Origin: Chloroflexota bacterium
Lineage (GTDB): Bacteria > Chloroflexota > Dehalococcoidia > UBA1127 > JACQUN01
Direction of reading: 5' to 3'
NCBI GenBank assembly: GCA_016210285.1
Contig: JACQUN010000172.1
Span: 1-5,357, forward strand
DNA length: 5,357 nucleotides
The notes under the pieces were generated by a model, which was not told the origin of the DNA, did no database searches, and saw only the letters and a program-made list of their open reading frames with translations. Shown one piece after another: positions 1 to 5,260 of the stretch. The stretch's first letter is position 1. Each line of letters opens with the position of its first letter. The position numbers and the translations under genes are program-made.

Positions 1-674
1 ACTTTCACCTGGGCTCCCCCATCTTCGAGCTGGAGCCCTACAGGGCGGCCATCCTCCTGGTCCTGGAGTTCGCCGCCTCGCTGGGCCTGCGGTTGCAGGT
101 CTTCAGCCCTGGAGGGGGCTTTGCCATCGCCTACACCCGGGACCGCCTGCCCCCCGACATCGGCGAGTACGCCCACGTCATCACAGGGGCCCTTCGGGAG
201 GGGTGCCAGCGGTACGGGCTCCCGCTGCCCCGTCTGGTCATTGAGCCAGGGCGGGCCATCGTGGGCCCCGCCGGGGTGGCCCTCTACACCGTGGGGACCA
301 TCAAGGAGATCCCCGGGGTGCGGACCTATGTGGCCGTGGACGGCGGGATGGGGGACAACATTCGCCCTGCCCTGTACGGGGCGATCTACGAGGTGCTCCT
401 CGCCAACCGGGTGGAGGCCCCGTTAGAGAGGCCCGTGACCATCGTGGGCAAGTTCTGCGAGTCGGGGGATATCCTGGCGAAAGACGTTCCCCTGCCCGAG
501 GTGCAGACGGGCGACCTCATCGCCATGCCCGCGGCGGGCGCCTACGCCCCCTCCATGGCGAGCAACTACAATATGGCCCCTCGCCCAGCCATCGTGCTGG
601 TGAGCGAGGGTCGGGCGCGTCTCATCCGCCGCCGGGAGACCATTGACGACCTCCTGGCCTGCGACGTGCCGTAG
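1..674 (+). CDS. lysA: Diaminopimelate decarboxylase, C-terminal part (5' end outside window)
   Basis: Catalyses PLP-dependent decarboxylation of meso-diaminopimelate to L-lysine, the last step of lysine synthesis, in the cytoplasm. The frame is open from base 3, giving 223 visible residues of a protein that is usually about 420-440 aa; the N-terminal part with the PLP-binding lysine lies upstream of the window. Visible fold-type III decarboxylase signatures, in order: HLGS at the very start, the glycine-rich PGGGF turn (PLP phosphate binding), EPGR (bases 243-254), a GMGDNIRPALY segment, the catalytic CESGD (bases 456-470), and a GAYAPSMASNYN..PRP segment that closes the active site. The TTG at 93 is internal and not a start. 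holB follows after 20 nt on the same strand. Nothing in the fragment suggests decay. A related decarboxylase acting on another diamino acid or polyamine is possible but less likely given CESGD and the context. Confidence 0.93.
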   Translation, partial: FHLGSPIFELEPYRAAILLVLEFAASLGLRLQVFSPGGGFAIAYTRDRLPPDIGEYAHVITGALREGCQRYGLPLPRLVIEPGRAIVGPAGVALYTVGTIKEIPGVRTYVAVDGGMGDNIRPALYGAIYEVLLANRVEAPLERPVTIVGKFCESGDILAKDVPLPEVQTGDLIAMPAAGAYAPSMASNYNMAPRPAIVLVSEGRARLIRRRETIDDLLACDVP

Positions 675-694
675 CGTAGCCTGCAAGGCGGTCC

Positions 695-1714
695 ATGGGA
701 AAGCTCCTGGGTCATCGAGCCGTGGTGCGCCTCCTGGAGCGAAGCCTTGACGAGGGGCGGCTGGCCCACAGCTACCTCCTGGCGGGGCCGCCCCACGTGG
801 GGAAGATGACCCTGGCCCTGCACCTGGCCCAGGCCGTCAACTGCACCGGCTCTCCCAGGCCCTGTCAGCAGTGCCGCCAGTGCCAGCGGGTGGCGGCGCT
901 GAAGCACACCGACGTCCAGGTCATGGGGCTGCCCGAAGCCCCTGCCAGGGATATCAGCATTGACCAGGTGCGGGAACTGCAACGGGCGGCGGCCCTGAAG
1001 CCCTTTGAGGGGAGCTGCCGGGTGTTTATCATCGAGGGCGCGGAGCGATTGAGCCAGGATGCCAATAACGCCCTGCTGAAGACCCTGGAGGAGCCCCCAC
1101 CCCAGGTCCTGCTGCTTCTGATTACCACTGACGAGGAGGCCATCCTGCCCACCGTGCGCTCGCGGTGCCAGCGATTGGAGCTGCACCCTCTGGCGCTCCT
1201 GGAGGTGGCCGAGGCCCTCCAGGAGCGGGGGCTTGGCCCCGAGGAGGCCCGGCGCTTGGCCTGGCGCTCGCAAGGGTGTCCGGGCGTTGCGCTTTCGGCC
1301 CTGGAGGACCCCGAGGGGCTGACGGCCCAGGACGAAGAGCTGGAGGAGTTGCTCACCTGGACCAGGGCCACCTTGCACCAGCGGTTTGCCTACGCCGCCG
1401 ACCTGGCCCAACGCTTCTCCGACGACCGAGAGAAGGTCCAGGCCCTCCTGGGGCTGTGGGCCGAGGGGTGGCGAGACCTGGTCCTGCTCAAGGAGGGGGC
1501 CCCGGAGTACGTGGTGCACCAGGCGCTGATCCCCGCTCTCGCGCCCCTGGCAAAGGAGCTGGAGACCGATGCCGTGGTGCAAGCTGTACGTCTCGCCCAG
1601 GAGACGCTGGAACTCCTGGACCGGAACGTTAACCCCAGAGTGGCCCTGGAGCACCTGCTGCTGGGCCTTCCAACCCTGCCGCCGGGACCGGCGGGCACGC
1701 CCGATGATACCTGA
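695..1714 (+). CDS. holB: DNA polymerase III subunit delta' (clamp-loader ATPase-fold subunit)
   Basis: Component of the clamp loader that places the sliding clamp on primed DNA during replication. The 339-aa length fits the family. AAA+ features: P-loop-like GPPHVGKM at residues 31-38, with Met where an active ATPase has Ser/Thr, which is common in delta'; four cysteines at 50, 57, 60 and 63 that form the zinc-binding module typical of delta' and DnaX; a Walker B-like VFIIEGAE at 110-117; ANNALLKTLEEPP at 123-135; and the SRC arginine-finger motif at 156-158. The remainder is the helical lid and C-terminal collar domain. The ATG at 695 has AAGG 6 nt upstream (685-688). It lies 20 nt after lysA and 17 nt before the RicT-like gene. 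A DnaX (gamma/tau) protein is unlikely because it is too short and the P-loop Ser/Thr is missing. Confidence 0.93.
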   Translation: MGKLLGHRAVVRLLERSLDEGRLAHSYLLAGPPHVGKMTLALHLAQAVNCTGSPRPCQQCRQCQRVAALKHTDVQVMGLPEAPARDISIDQVRELQRAAALKPFEGSCRVFIIEGAERLSQDANNALLKTLEEPPPQVLLLLITTDEEAILPTVRSRCQRLELHPLALLEVAEALQERGLGPEEARRLAWRSQGCPGVALSALEDPEGLTAQDEELEELLTWTRATLHQRFAYAADLAQRFSDDREKVQALLGLWAEGWRDLVLLKEGAPEYVVHQALIPALAPLAKELETDAVVQAVRLAQETLELLDRNVNPRVALEHLLLGLPTLPPGPAGTPDDT

Positions 1715-1731
1715 ACCAAGGAGGGAAGAGG

Positions 1732-1980
1732 ATGGCGCGAAGGCTGGCAGGGGTACGATTCCAGCGGGCGGGTCGAGTCCACTACTGTGATCCCGGGGGC
1801 CTGGACCTGGGGGTGGACGATCAGGTCGTGGTGCAGGCCCCGTGGGGCTTGGCCGTCGGCAGGGTGGTCATCACTCCCCAGCAGGTGCTCCATGTCGAGG
1901 GGGTGGAGGCCTCGCTTCCCATTCTGCGGCACGCCACCGCCGAGGACCTGGCTACCCCAAGGGCCGCGTCTGGCGGGTAG
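1732..1980 (+). CDS. PSP1-domain / RicT (YaaT)-like protein, truncated after the N-terminal part
   Basis: The first ~74 residues read like the start of PSP1-family proteins (RicT/YaaT in Firmicutes, a subunit of an iron-sulfur complex that affects RNA processing and development): a GVRFQRAGRVHYCDPG strand pair at 7-22, a basic-to-acidic barrel segment with VVVQAPWGLAVGRVVI at 32-47, and LPILRHATAEDLA at 62-74. Family members usually run to about 270 aa; here the reading frame changes to unrelated sequence after codon 74 (about base 1953) and stops at 82. The conserved cysteine-containing C-terminal domain is absent, and I could not find it in any frame downstream in the window. ATG 1732 has a strong AAGGAGG (1718-1724) at 7 nt, so expression of the stub is plausible. 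It is most likely the remnant of a gene cut by a rearrangement or insertion and probably not functional; a natural short PSP1-like protein is the alternative. Confidence 0.7.
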   Translation: MARRLAGVRFQRAGRVHYCDPGGLDLGVDDQVVVQAPWGLAVGRVVITPQQVLHVEGVEASLPILRHATAEDLATPRAASGG

Positions 1981-2082
1981 CAGGCTAGGCATTGCCAATG
2001 GCCTACACCCAAGGGTTAGAGCGAAGACGGAAGGTGAGGTAAGCATAGTGACGTGGCGAACCAAACAAGAGGAGGTTGCGAA

Positions 2083-2130
2083 ATGGTAGAGGTGAGAGAC
2101 CCCGTGCGCCCAACGGGGAGTATTCCCTAA
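2083..2130 (+). other. 15-codon reading frame with strong Shine-Dalgarno; probable cut gene start
   Basis: An AGGAGG at 2070-2075 lies 7 nt before an ATG that opens a 15-codon frame (MVEVRDPVRPTGSIP, stop TAA 2128-2130). Its start overlaps the stop of a 13-codon GTG frame (2048-2089), and another 14-codon frame sits at 1998-2042. The Shine-Dalgarno quality is much better than chance for so short a frame. The stop falls just where the lower-G+C minus-strand protease gene ends, and the two stop codons overlap. I read it as the first codons of a gene whose body was lost at the junction. A small leader peptide cannot be excluded. I recognise no protein family in it. Confidence 0.3.
2100..2118 (-). 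terminator. Possible terminator hairpin after the protease gene
   Basis: A perfect 6-bp G+C-rich stem (CCCCGT / ACGGGG) with a 7-nt loop lies 9 nt beyond the stop of the minus-strand protease gene. On the minus strand it is followed by a pyrimidine-rich TCTCTCACCTCT tract and not by a clean T run, so intrinsic termination would be weak. It also lies inside the 15-codon plus-strand frame. Confidence 0.25.
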
Positions 2131-2864
2131 GAACCCGTAGGAGAGCTCAACAGGCCTGGAAGAGTGTCAATCTCAGCTTGCTTCCATGCCATGACTGTAG
2201 TCTCTATTGCTTCTCTTTCTGAATCGGTCAATATTCTGGCTGCGTCATCCTTCTTTATCAGGGCAAGTTGAATCGGGTGGTCAATTCCCGCAGCCGCCGC
2301 CTCTATTGCGGTGTCAACCACTCGACAAGCGATGATCAGCCCTTGGTCAGTAGAGCGATTTCTGACTTCATGATGGAGGAGCATTGCTTGAGCTACTTGG
2401 GCATGTACATATCCGCTACCGATGGCGTGAAACCCTCGCTCTTCGTACAATGTATCGACCCCGTTAGTTTTCACCTCTAGGATAAAACGGCCGTCAGTAG
2501 CACGACCAGCAAACAGAAAGAACCCTACCAAGGGATGGGGTTGCCCTGGAGGTTGGACCTCTTGCACAAAGTATTGCAAGGAAGTCTTGGTAGTCTCTAC
2601 TACCTCACGTCGAAGGGTATTCCGCAAGGCCTCCTTGGAACCTTTCAAGTCCCTGGGCGGAAGATGCTCCAAGCGGTCTTTGACTCGCTGGACAAATCCG
2701 AGATCCCCAGATGCTCCCCACAACATATTCTCACCCAACGTAAAGAGCTTCTGGGTCGGGAACCGGACGTCTGAAAAGGGACTTCCCGTATTAAGTTCAG
2801 TTGCTTGGCTATCACTTGCCATCACCAGTCCGTCTTGGCAGGCCAGGCTAACTACAACAGTCAT
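2127..2864 (-). CDS. Proteasome beta-subunit-like Ntn hydrolase (peptidase family T1-like)
   Basis: Predicted cytoplasmic N-terminal-nucleophile protease of the proteasome superfamily, 245 aa. The protein starts Met-Thr, so removal of Met would expose Thr2 as the catalytic nucleophile without a propeptide. Other family landmarks: D18 in MASDSQAT (equivalent to Asp17), K39 in FPTQKLFTLG (equivalent to Lys33, with a short insertion), GASGDLG at 50-56, and AIGSGYVHA at 147-155 carrying the conserved Ser-Gly near the active site; VVDTAI (182-187) supplies an Asp in the position of the fourth conserved residue. It is longer than HslV and has no obvious ATPase partner in the window. The ATG at 2864 is only 12 nt after the stop of the YwgA/SocA-like gene and has no clear Shine-Dalgarno, so translation is probably coupled to that gene. 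Base composition is lower in G+C than lysA/holB, suggesting acquisition. Family membership is fairly sure; substrate and partner are unknown. It is not a standard 20S beta, HslV or Anbu by anything I can see. Confidence 0.8.
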   Translation of the reverse strand: MTVVVSLACQDGLVMASDSQATELNTGSPFSDVRFPTQKLFTLGENMLWGASGDLGFVQRVKDRLEHLPPRDLKGSKEALRNTLRREVVETTKTSLQYFVQEVQPPGQPHPLVGFFLFAGRATDGRFILEVKTNGVDTLYEERGFHAIGSGYVHAQVAQAMLLHHEVRNRSTDQGLIIACRVVDTAIEAAAAGIDHPIQLALIKKDDAARILTDSEREAIETTVMAWKQAEIDTLPGLLSSPTGS

Positions 2865-2876
2865 GTAAGGGATTTG

Positions 2877-3311
2877 CTATGGATTAAGTACGCTGGACGT
2901 AGCGAATGCAGGGTATTTGGCGTAAACGAACCTCAGCAACCCAAGGAACGACTTAGACATCACCTGCTCCTTGATGCTGTCGAGGGTCTTGATCTTTTCT
3001 GGAGGGGCTGTTGCCAACAATGTGGCAGCCTTCTCATTACCACGGATAGTGACGTGATAACGGAGCCATGTAGCTCCGAGGGGACGTTGGCCCTCAATCA
3101 ATCCCTCTTCTTGGAGTGCACGCAGGTCATCGTAGATGTCGAAAGAGCACGGACCATAAGCATATGGGACAAACTGATACGTCTCTTCACTGGGAAGGCC
3201 TCCTTCTTGTGCGAACAAGAAGAGCCCTTTCATAATGCGGATTGGGTCAAGCCGATCTTGATGAGGTGATTCAAGGTGCATATACAGCAGAAGCCAATCA
3301 CGAGGTCGCAT
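2877..3311 (-). CDS. YwgA / SocA-like (DUF4065-type) small protein
   Basis: A 144-aa protein of the type seen in YwgA-like and SocA/Panacea-like families, which have a winged-helix-like core; some members are antitoxins, and Caulobacter SocA is a proteolytic adaptor that delivers the toxin SocB to ClpXP. Seen here: RDWLLLYMHLES at 4-15; LDPIRIMKGLFLFAQE at 21-36, resembling the K-LQK-lYl helix of the family; FVPYAYGP at 47-54, the hallmark aromatic-YGP turn; IYDDLRALQEEGLI at 59-72, a likely recognition-like helix; RYHVTIRG as the wing; and a C-terminal helix with LLRFVYAKYPAF. ATG 3311 is preferred: the GTG at 3320 lies only 3 nt after GGAGG. First gene of a two-gene operon with the proteasome-like protease 12 nt downstream. 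It could act as the regulator of the operon or as the adaptor of the protease; both are inferences. Family assignment is from pattern memory only. Confidence 0.65.
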   Translation of the reverse strand: MRPRDWLLLYMHLESPHQDRLDPIRIMKGLFLFAQEGGLPSEETYQFVPYAYGPCSFDIYDDLRALQEEGLIEGQRPLGATWLRYHVTIRGNEKAATLLATAPPEKIKTLDSIKEQVMSKSFLGLLRFVYAKYPAFATSSVLNP

Positions 3312-3346
3312 CAAGACCACCTTCCTCCCCTGATGATCTTAGACTG

Positions 3347-3380
3347 ATTGTATCGTCGGATATGTTGACGCAAAAGTCAA
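3347..3380 (-). promoter_or_regulatory. Tentative promoter of the island operon
   Basis: On the minus strand a TTGACT (-35-like, 3375-3380) lies upstream of a TACAAT (-10-like, 3347-3352), but the spacing is 22 nt, too long for a standard sigma70 promoter. A 17-nt spacing would use the poor GACGAT as -10, and a 15-nt spacing would pair TACAAT with TTGCGT. The position is right for the YwgA/SocA-like gene, which begins 36 nt downstream. I consider the assignment weak. Confidence 0.25.
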
Positions 3381-3381
3381 C
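3364..3381. repeat. 18-bp perfect dyad, candidate operator
   Basis: GTTGAC and GTCAAC are perfect inverted 6-bp arms around GCAAAA. The right arm overlaps the -35-like TTGACT read on the minus strand, 53 nt upstream of the preferred start of the YwgA/SocA-like gene. This is a typical layout for a dimeric repressor site, possibly for the first gene product of the operon (inference). A terminator is unlikely because no T run follows in either direction. Confidence 0.4.
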
Positions 3382-3565
3382 GAGCCCGCACACATTGTCT
3401 TGGGTTCTCTGGGTAGGCCAGTACTTAGGCCTGGGTGGCATTTTCGGCAACAGAGAGGGGATAGTCCTTTTGCGTATGCGCCGAATCGCGATGCCGTTCA
3501 ACTCGACTGTTGTCACAGTCACCCGTGTTGTGAGCGGTGATGCTCCCTTTGCACCTGCCCCCCGC

Positions 3566-4057
3566 CTACCGCTCCATCTGCCGCAGGCCGTAGAGGATCT
3601 TCTCGGTGGGGGAGAGGCTGGAGGCATCGGGGGTGGAGCGCACGGGAGCGCCAGGAGGCACGCGCTCCGCTGCCAGCCGGGCCTGGATCTGCTGCCTGAT
3701 TCGGGCCACCACCTGCTGGGAGGAGGCCAGGGAGCGCTCCAGGGCCTCGGCGCTCTCCCCCTGGACCAACTCGGGGGGCACCTCAGGCGAGGCGGCCAGA
3801 AGGGCGCTCCGATACTGGGTCAGGGTGCGACGCAGCTCCTCTCCTTGCCGCTGAAGGGTTGTGGCCTGCTCCTGGAGCCGCTCTTCGGCTTGGGCCAGGG
3901 CCTGGGTGAGGCGCTGGACCTCCGCCTCTCGCTCCTGGAACGCCTGCTGGGTTTGCAGCAAACGGGCCTCATCGGAGAGGGTTGCGCCCTCGCCCTCCGG
4001 GGAAGCCTGCTCCTGCCGCTCGGTGTCTGGAGCCCCCGTGTCCTGGACCTCGGCCAT
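3566..4057 (-). CDS. Coiled-coil protein of unknown function, possibly phage scaffold-like
   Basis: 163 aa, acidic and rich in Gln, Glu, Ala and Arg. An unstructured N-terminus (1-28) is followed by a long heptad-like helix (about 29-88), a Pro-rich break (PEVPPELVQGES, 91-102), a second helix (about 103-131), a Pro-containing linker (VPPGAPVRSTPD, 133-144) and a short C-terminal motif, LSPTEKILYGLRQMER. This order (coiled coil, ALLAASPEVPPEL, SLASSQQVVARIR, VPPGAP, SPTEKI-GL) resembles small proteins encoded next to capsid genes in some prophages, as in scaffolding proteins; this is recalled from pattern and not verified. ATG 4057 is chosen because AGGAGG lies a few nt upstream, while the frame extends further up without a good signal. 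Last of three minus-strand genes, 97 nt after the 66-aa gene. No enzyme motif, signal peptide or membrane segment. Confidence 0.7.
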   Translation of the reverse strand: MAEVQDTGAPDTERQEQASPEGEGATLSDEARLLQTQQAFQEREAEVQRLTQALAQAEERLQEQATTLQRQGEELRRTLTQYRSALLAASPEVPPELVQGESAEALERSLASSQQVVARIRQQIQARLAAERVPPGAPVRSTPDASSLSPTEKILYGLRQMER

Positions 4058-4154
4058 GGCCCCCTCCTCGCTCAAAGCATGGCGTGAGGGTAGACTCCGG
4101 CGGCCATTGGGCGCAAGGACACACTGGCAGGGCGCATCTGGGGAGACGCAGGTC

Positions 4155-4355
4155 TCAGGCGGCCCTGGAGAGAGCGCCCTTGTCCTCGGCGGCGCGGCGA
4201 GCCAGGTCCTCCTTGAGGACACAGAGCTGGTGGTAGGCCTGAGCGGCCTCCTCCCAGCCCGAGTTGTGGCGCAGGCAGTACAGCAGGGCCTCCCGATAGC
4301 GGGTCTCCAGCTCCTGCTCAAGCCGCATGACGAGAGGGTTCAGTGGGGTGCTCAT
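4155..4355 (-). CDS. Small helical protein, unknown function
   Basis: A 66-aa protein with an excellent ribosome binding site (AAAGGAGG, 5 nt from ATG 4355). It is predicted almost wholly helical: LNPLVMRLEQELETRYREALLY (5-26), then GWEEAAQAYHQLCVLKEDLARRAA (33-56). Two lone cysteines (27 and 45) do not form a metal motif. It lies 57 nt after the MerR-RAM regulator and 97 nt before the coiled-coil gene on the same strand, so it may be co-transcribed with either. I do not recognise a family; a phage accessory or head-region protein is a guess from its neighbour. Confidence 0.65.
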   Translation of the reverse strand: MSTPLNPLVMRLEQELETRYREALLYCLRHNSGWEEAAQAYHQLCVLKEDLARRAAEDKGALSRAA

Positions 4356-4411
4356 GGGGGCCTCCTTTTGTCCATGTGCATATGTGTACTTGCTGCGCCG
4401 AAAAAGAGATG

Positions 4412-5158
4412 CTATCGCGTCCAGTGGAATCGGCGGACCACCAGGAACGTCCGCGTGGACTGGACCGCAGGGATGCCGTGGATCTGGTCCATGACCAGCG
4501 TGTCCAACTCCTCCTGATCGGCTACCTCCACCTTGGCAATGATGTCCGTCTCTCCATAGATGGTGCTGGCCTCCCGGACGGCGGCAAGGCCCTTCAGCTG
4601 CTCCATCACGCCGTCCACATCCTTGCCCGGCACCTTCATCAGCACGTAGGCCATCATCCAGGCGTCTCCCTGCTCGCTCGCCCCTGGCCCTTCTCGGTGG
4701 AACCCCTCCCGGGTCAGCAGGACACTGGGGAGGCTGCTGACCCCGGCCTCGGCCAGCAGGGGCACCAGCGTGTGGTAGATCTCGCTGGGCTCCGGCGTGG
4801 CGGTCTTCACCAGGAGCTCCGCCTCGGCGCCGTGGACGGCGTTGATCTCCACCACCTGGGGCACGTCCTTCAGCCGCTCCACCAGGGGAGGCAGGCCTTC
4901 CCAGGAGACCTGGACCCCCAGGTAGGCGATAACCCGCTCCCTCGCCGTGGCCAGGTCGTAGGCGGTCTGGAGGGCGTAGCCTCTCTCGTAGTACCGCCAC
5001 ATCTCTCGGATCGTCCCCAGGTCCTCCTGGCCGTACTCCCGCCGCGCGATCCGCTGCTTGGGCACTTTGGCGGGGCGGATGTAGCCGCGGGCCTCCAGGT
5101 AGTAGACGAAGCGCCGGGAGACGCCAGGGACCTGCTCCAGGACCTCCTTGAGTTCCAT
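4412..5158 (-). CDS. Transcriptional regulator: MerR-type HTH fused to two Lrp/AsnC-type (RAM) domains
   Basis: A 248-aa predicted cytoplasmic DNA-binding regulator. Residues 1-70 form a MerR-like winged helix: a helix-turn-helix with VSRRFVYYLEARGYIRPAK at 13-31, the Y/F-Y-E-x-x-G-Y-I turn of the family, an REYGQEDL segment at 40-47, and IREMWRYYERGYALQTA at 50-66. Residues about 78-149 form a first ligand-binding ab-sandwich (GVQVSWEGLPPLVERLKDVPQVVEINAVHGAEAELLV), and 166-246 a second, clearer Lrp/AsnC RAM domain (AYVLMKVPGKDVDGVMEQLKGLAAVREASTIYGETDIIAKVEV), with the YGETDIIAKV amino-acid-effector signature at 201-210. It has no cysteines for metal binding, so an amino acid or similar small ligand is more likely than a metal. 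ATG 5158 has GAGG about 4 nt upstream and a promoter at 5189-5218. Usual MerR proteins are shorter and carry a coiled coil; usual Lrp proteins have a different HTH, so the fusion is unusual. Confidence 0.8.
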   Translation of the reverse strand: MELKEVLEQVPGVSRRFVYYLEARGYIRPAKVPKQRIARREYGQEDLGTIREMWRYYERGYALQTAYDLATARERVIAYLGVQVSWEGLPPLVERLKDVPQVVEINAVHGAEAELLVKTATPEPSEIYHTLVPLLAEAGVSSLPSVLLTREGFHREGPGASEQGDAWMMAYVLMKVPGKDVDGVMEQLKGLAAVREASTIYGETDIIAKVEVADQEELDTLVMDQIHGIPAVQSTRTFLVVRRFHWTR

Positions 5159-5188
5159 GTATCCTCAGGTGTTAAAGTCCGTACTTGG

Positions 5189-5218
5189 AGATTAAGCCCT
5201 CGCGGGCCCTCTTGTCAA
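5189..5218 (-). promoter_or_regulatory. Promoter of the MerR-RAM regulator
   Basis: On the minus strand TTGACA (5213-5218, consensus -35) is followed after an 18-nt spacer by TAATCT (5189-5194, -10 with the first, second and last bases conserved). The expected transcription start is about 24 nt before the ATG at 5158. The spacer contains GAGGGC twice, separated by CCGC, and a GCCC/GGGC dyad (GCCC-GCGA-GGGC), the place where MerR-type proteins bind. Autoregulation is an inference. Confidence 0.6.
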
Positions 5219-5260
5219 GGGGGGATAGCGGCCTGTTTATGAAATCTGGGTACATTATGG

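Larger units (their letters stand above)
3321..3565. other. Intergenic stretch between the island operon and the coiled-coil gene
   Basis: It carries the dyad and weak promoter for the island operon at its left end. The rest (about 3385-3565) shows intermediate base composition; frames on both strands extend through it from neighbouring genes, but none has a start with a ribosome binding site or a recognisable motif. It contains the right boundary of the lower-G+C island, somewhere near 3540-3565, with no direct repeat or transposase end that I can see. Confidence 0.5.

Noticed and set aside
566..1654. Long minus-strand frame of 362 codons across holB
   Set aside because: It is antisense to a well supported holB, has no motif and a low-complexity Gln/Leu/Gly-rich translation typical of high-G+C shadows.
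2130..3565. Search for target-site duplications or transposase ends flanking the lower-G+C island
   Set aside because: I compared both boundary regions and found no convincing direct or inverted repeat, so I do not call it a transposon.
3298..3627. Minus-strand 109-codon frame across the intergenic stretch
   Set aside because: No ribosome binding site or motif, and it overlaps both neighbouring genes in another frame.
3242..4087. Plus-strand frame of 281 codons across the coiled-coil gene
   Set aside because: Translation is Leu/Gly-rich with no family motif; the minus-strand gene has a good ribosome binding site and heptad pattern.
4399..4411. Short T run after the stop of the MerR-RAM gene as an intrinsic terminator
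   Set aside because: No stem precedes the TTTTT run, and the next gene starts 57 nt on, on the same strand.
4155..5000. Minus-strand 281-codon frame joining the 66-aa protein to an Arg/Gly-rich N-terminal part
   Set aside because: The upstream part is an out-of-frame shadow of the MerR-RAM gene; the strong ribosome binding site at ATG 4355 marks the true start.
4343..5242. Plus-strand frame of 299 codons opposite the MerR-RAM gene
   Set aside because: Its translation is His/Leu-rich shadow sequence; the minus-strand gene has two recognisable domains.
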